Positions 6,450 through 7,048 of a stretch of 7,048 nucleotides of DNA are shown piece after piece. Position 1 is the stretch's first letter. Every line of letters begins with the position of its first letter. The DNA is from an uncultured Porphyromonadaceae bacterium (GTDB lineage Bacteria > Bacteroidota > Bacteroidia > Bacteroidales > Muribaculaceae). The notes under the pieces were generated by a model. It had not been told where the DNA came from. It saw nothing but the letters and a program-made list of their open reading frames with translations, and made no database searches. The position numbers and the translations under genes are program-made. The DNA lies in contig URZG01000117.1 in NCBI GenBank assembly GCA_900552325.1, positions 1 to 7,048 of the forward strand, given 5' to 3'.

Positions 6450-6549
6450 GTTTTTAGTTGTTAGTGGGTTTTTAGTTGTCGGACGCGATATGCTTACGGC
6501 ATACTGAGGCTCCGACAACTAAAAACTTTTTTTAATCTAACCGACAACT
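6450..6549 (+). repeat. Two-by-two inverted/direct repeat cluster in the frc-oxc gap
   Basis: GTTTTTAGTTGT occurs twice on the plus strand (6450-6461 and 6468-6479, period 18). Its complement follows twice: ACAACTAAAAAC at 6515-6526, and a partial copy, CCGACAACT, at 6541-6549 that repeats 6512-6520. The outer copies can pair with the inner ones, so more than one hairpin is possible. The rest of the 192-bp gap (6367-6449) holds a GC-rich patch (6381-6392) and then A/T-rich sequence. Weak TAnnTTT matches there (6394-6401 and 6400-6407) have no -33 partner. The cluster could be a dispersed intergenic repeat (REP/MITE-like) or a gene-specific leader; the window alone cannot tell. Confidence 0.8.
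6468..6533 (+). terminator. Perfect 16-bp hairpin with T-run, terminator or attenuator between frc and oxc
   Basis: GTTTTTAGTTGTCGGA at 6468-6483 and TCCGACAACTAAAAAC at 6511-6526 are exact reverse complements and are followed immediately by seven T (6527-6533). The 27-base loop contains a second stem, TATGC (6489-6493) and GCATA (6499-6503), around TTACG. A stem plus U-tract on the plus strand is the form of an intrinsic terminator, though the stem is A/U-rich at its base. It lies 101 bases after the frc stop and its T-run ends 25 bases before the oxc ATG, so it could either end the frc transcript or gate oxc expression. Confidence 0.68.
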
Positions 6550-6558
6550 GAAACAATT

Positions 6559-7048
6559 ATGGCTGACAATAATAACAACAAAACCACCGCCCAACCGGCT
6601 CCCCACTTCCCGGAGCAGGTAACGGGCATGTATATTCTCGCAAGGGCTTTGAAAATGGTCGGTATTGAGGATGTCTACGGTCTTGTGGGCATACCTATCA
6701 CCGAAGCCGCATACATCATTCAGGGCCAGGGTATCCGTTTCGTAGGTTTCCGTCACGAGCAGCAGGCCGGCATGGCTGCCGCCACCCACGGTTTCGTAAC
6801 CGGCAAGCCGGGCGTGCTGATGACCGTGTCGTCGCTCGGATTCCTCAACGGTCTGACAGCTACCGCCAACGCCACGGTGAACTGTTACCCGATGATTCAG
6901 ATCTCCGGTTCATCTGTACGTGAACCCATAGATCTCGAGCAGGGCACATACGAAGGACTTGACCAGCTGAACATAGCCAAACCTCTCGTAAAAGCCGCCT
7001 ACCGTGTGAACCGTGCGGAGGATATTCCTACAGGCGTTGTGCGTGCTT
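6559..7048 (+). CDS. oxc: Oxalyl-CoA decarboxylase, N-terminal part (3'-truncated by window end)
   Basis: A thiamine-diphosphate enzyme that decarboxylates oxalyl-CoA to formyl-CoA and CO2, consuming a proton and returning formyl-CoA to Frc. Only 163 codons and one base are visible, covering most of the N-terminal ThDP-binding (Pyr) domain. The match to O. formigenes Oxc, recalled from memory, is close: YGLVGIPIT (40-48), FRHEQQAG (64-71) with the cofactor-activating Glu67 (Glu56 there), FLNG (95-98), ISGSS (115-119), and QGTYEGLDQLN (128-138) with Tyr131 equivalent to Tyr120. The protein starts about 11 residues earlier with a hydrophilic Asn/Thr/Pro/Gln-rich stretch containing four Asn in a row. 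The ATG at 6559 has no Shine-Dalgarno but an A-rich leader. A Pro-Gly pair common in the family (SAPGFLNG) is Leu-Gly here (residues 93-94). Sharing of a transcript with frc depends on readthrough of the hairpin between them. Confidence 0.93.
   Translation, partial: MADNNNNKTTAQPAPHFPEQVTGMYILARALKMVGIEDVYGLVGIPITEAAYIIQGQGIRFVGFRHEQQAGMAAATHGFVTGKPGVLMTVSSLGFLNGLTATANATVNCYPMIQISGSSVREPIDLEQGTYEGLDQLNIAKPLVKAAYRVNRAEDIPTGVVRA

Noticed and set aside
6532..6789. 85-codon minus-strand open frame opposite the oxc start
   Set aside because: Antisense to the conserved ThDP domain of oxc; that domain explains the sequence.
1..7048. CRISPR array, tRNA or rRNA gene, insertion sequence
   Set aside because: No regularly spaced repeats, cloverleaf or rRNA-like conserved segment, and no transposase-like product were seen on either strand.

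Overview
The window most likely comes from a gut-type member of the order Bacteroidales. The evidence is a TAnnTTTG promoter element ahead of tsaD, mostly Shine-Dalgarno-less starts, a class III (Firmicutes/Bacteroidetes-type) fructose-bisphosphatase and a DHHW-family protein. The frc-oxc pair and moderate GC would fit Muribaculaceae (former S24-7), but the family is an inference and not shown by the sequence.

Layout. (1) Positions 1-1269, plus strand: the 3' part of a DHHW-family, AlgX/AlgJ-like protein, probably involved in O-acetylation of an exported polysaccharide, with a long disordered acidic/proline-rich tail. Its stop lies inside the convergent neighbour. (2) Positions 4768-1236, minus strand: a three-gene housekeeping cluster, tsaD - pncC - fbp. 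It is read from a good Bacteroidetes-type promoter at about 4848-4818, and a stop/start overlap joins pncC to fbp. (3) Positions 4769-5070: a 302-bp divergent intergenic region holding the tsaD promoter, a small palindrome, short direct repeats and a strong Shine-Dalgarno for the next gene. (4) Positions 5071-7048, plus strand: an oxalate catabolism pair. It comprises a CoA-transferase of the formyl-CoA:oxalate type (frc) and the first 163 codons of oxalyl-CoA decarboxylase (oxc), which runs off the window. The 192 bp between them hold a striking repeat/hairpin element that looks like an intrinsic terminator or attenuator.

How the genes work together. Frc would move CoA from formyl-CoA to oxalate, and Oxc would decarboxylate oxalyl-CoA to formyl-CoA and CO2, regenerating the CoA donor and consuming a proton. 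The tsaD operon (tRNA t6A37 modification, NMN deamidation, gluconeogenic FBPase) is functionally unrelated and simply divergent.

Most worth a second look: the four-arm repeat between frc and oxc, which permits competing RNA hairpins just before the oxc start, and the replacement of two specificity or dynamics regions of the Frc active site (the Trp48 equivalent is Glu; the glycine loop GGGGQ is EGSGV) while the catalytic residues are kept. No CRISPR, tRNA, rRNA or insertion sequence was seen.
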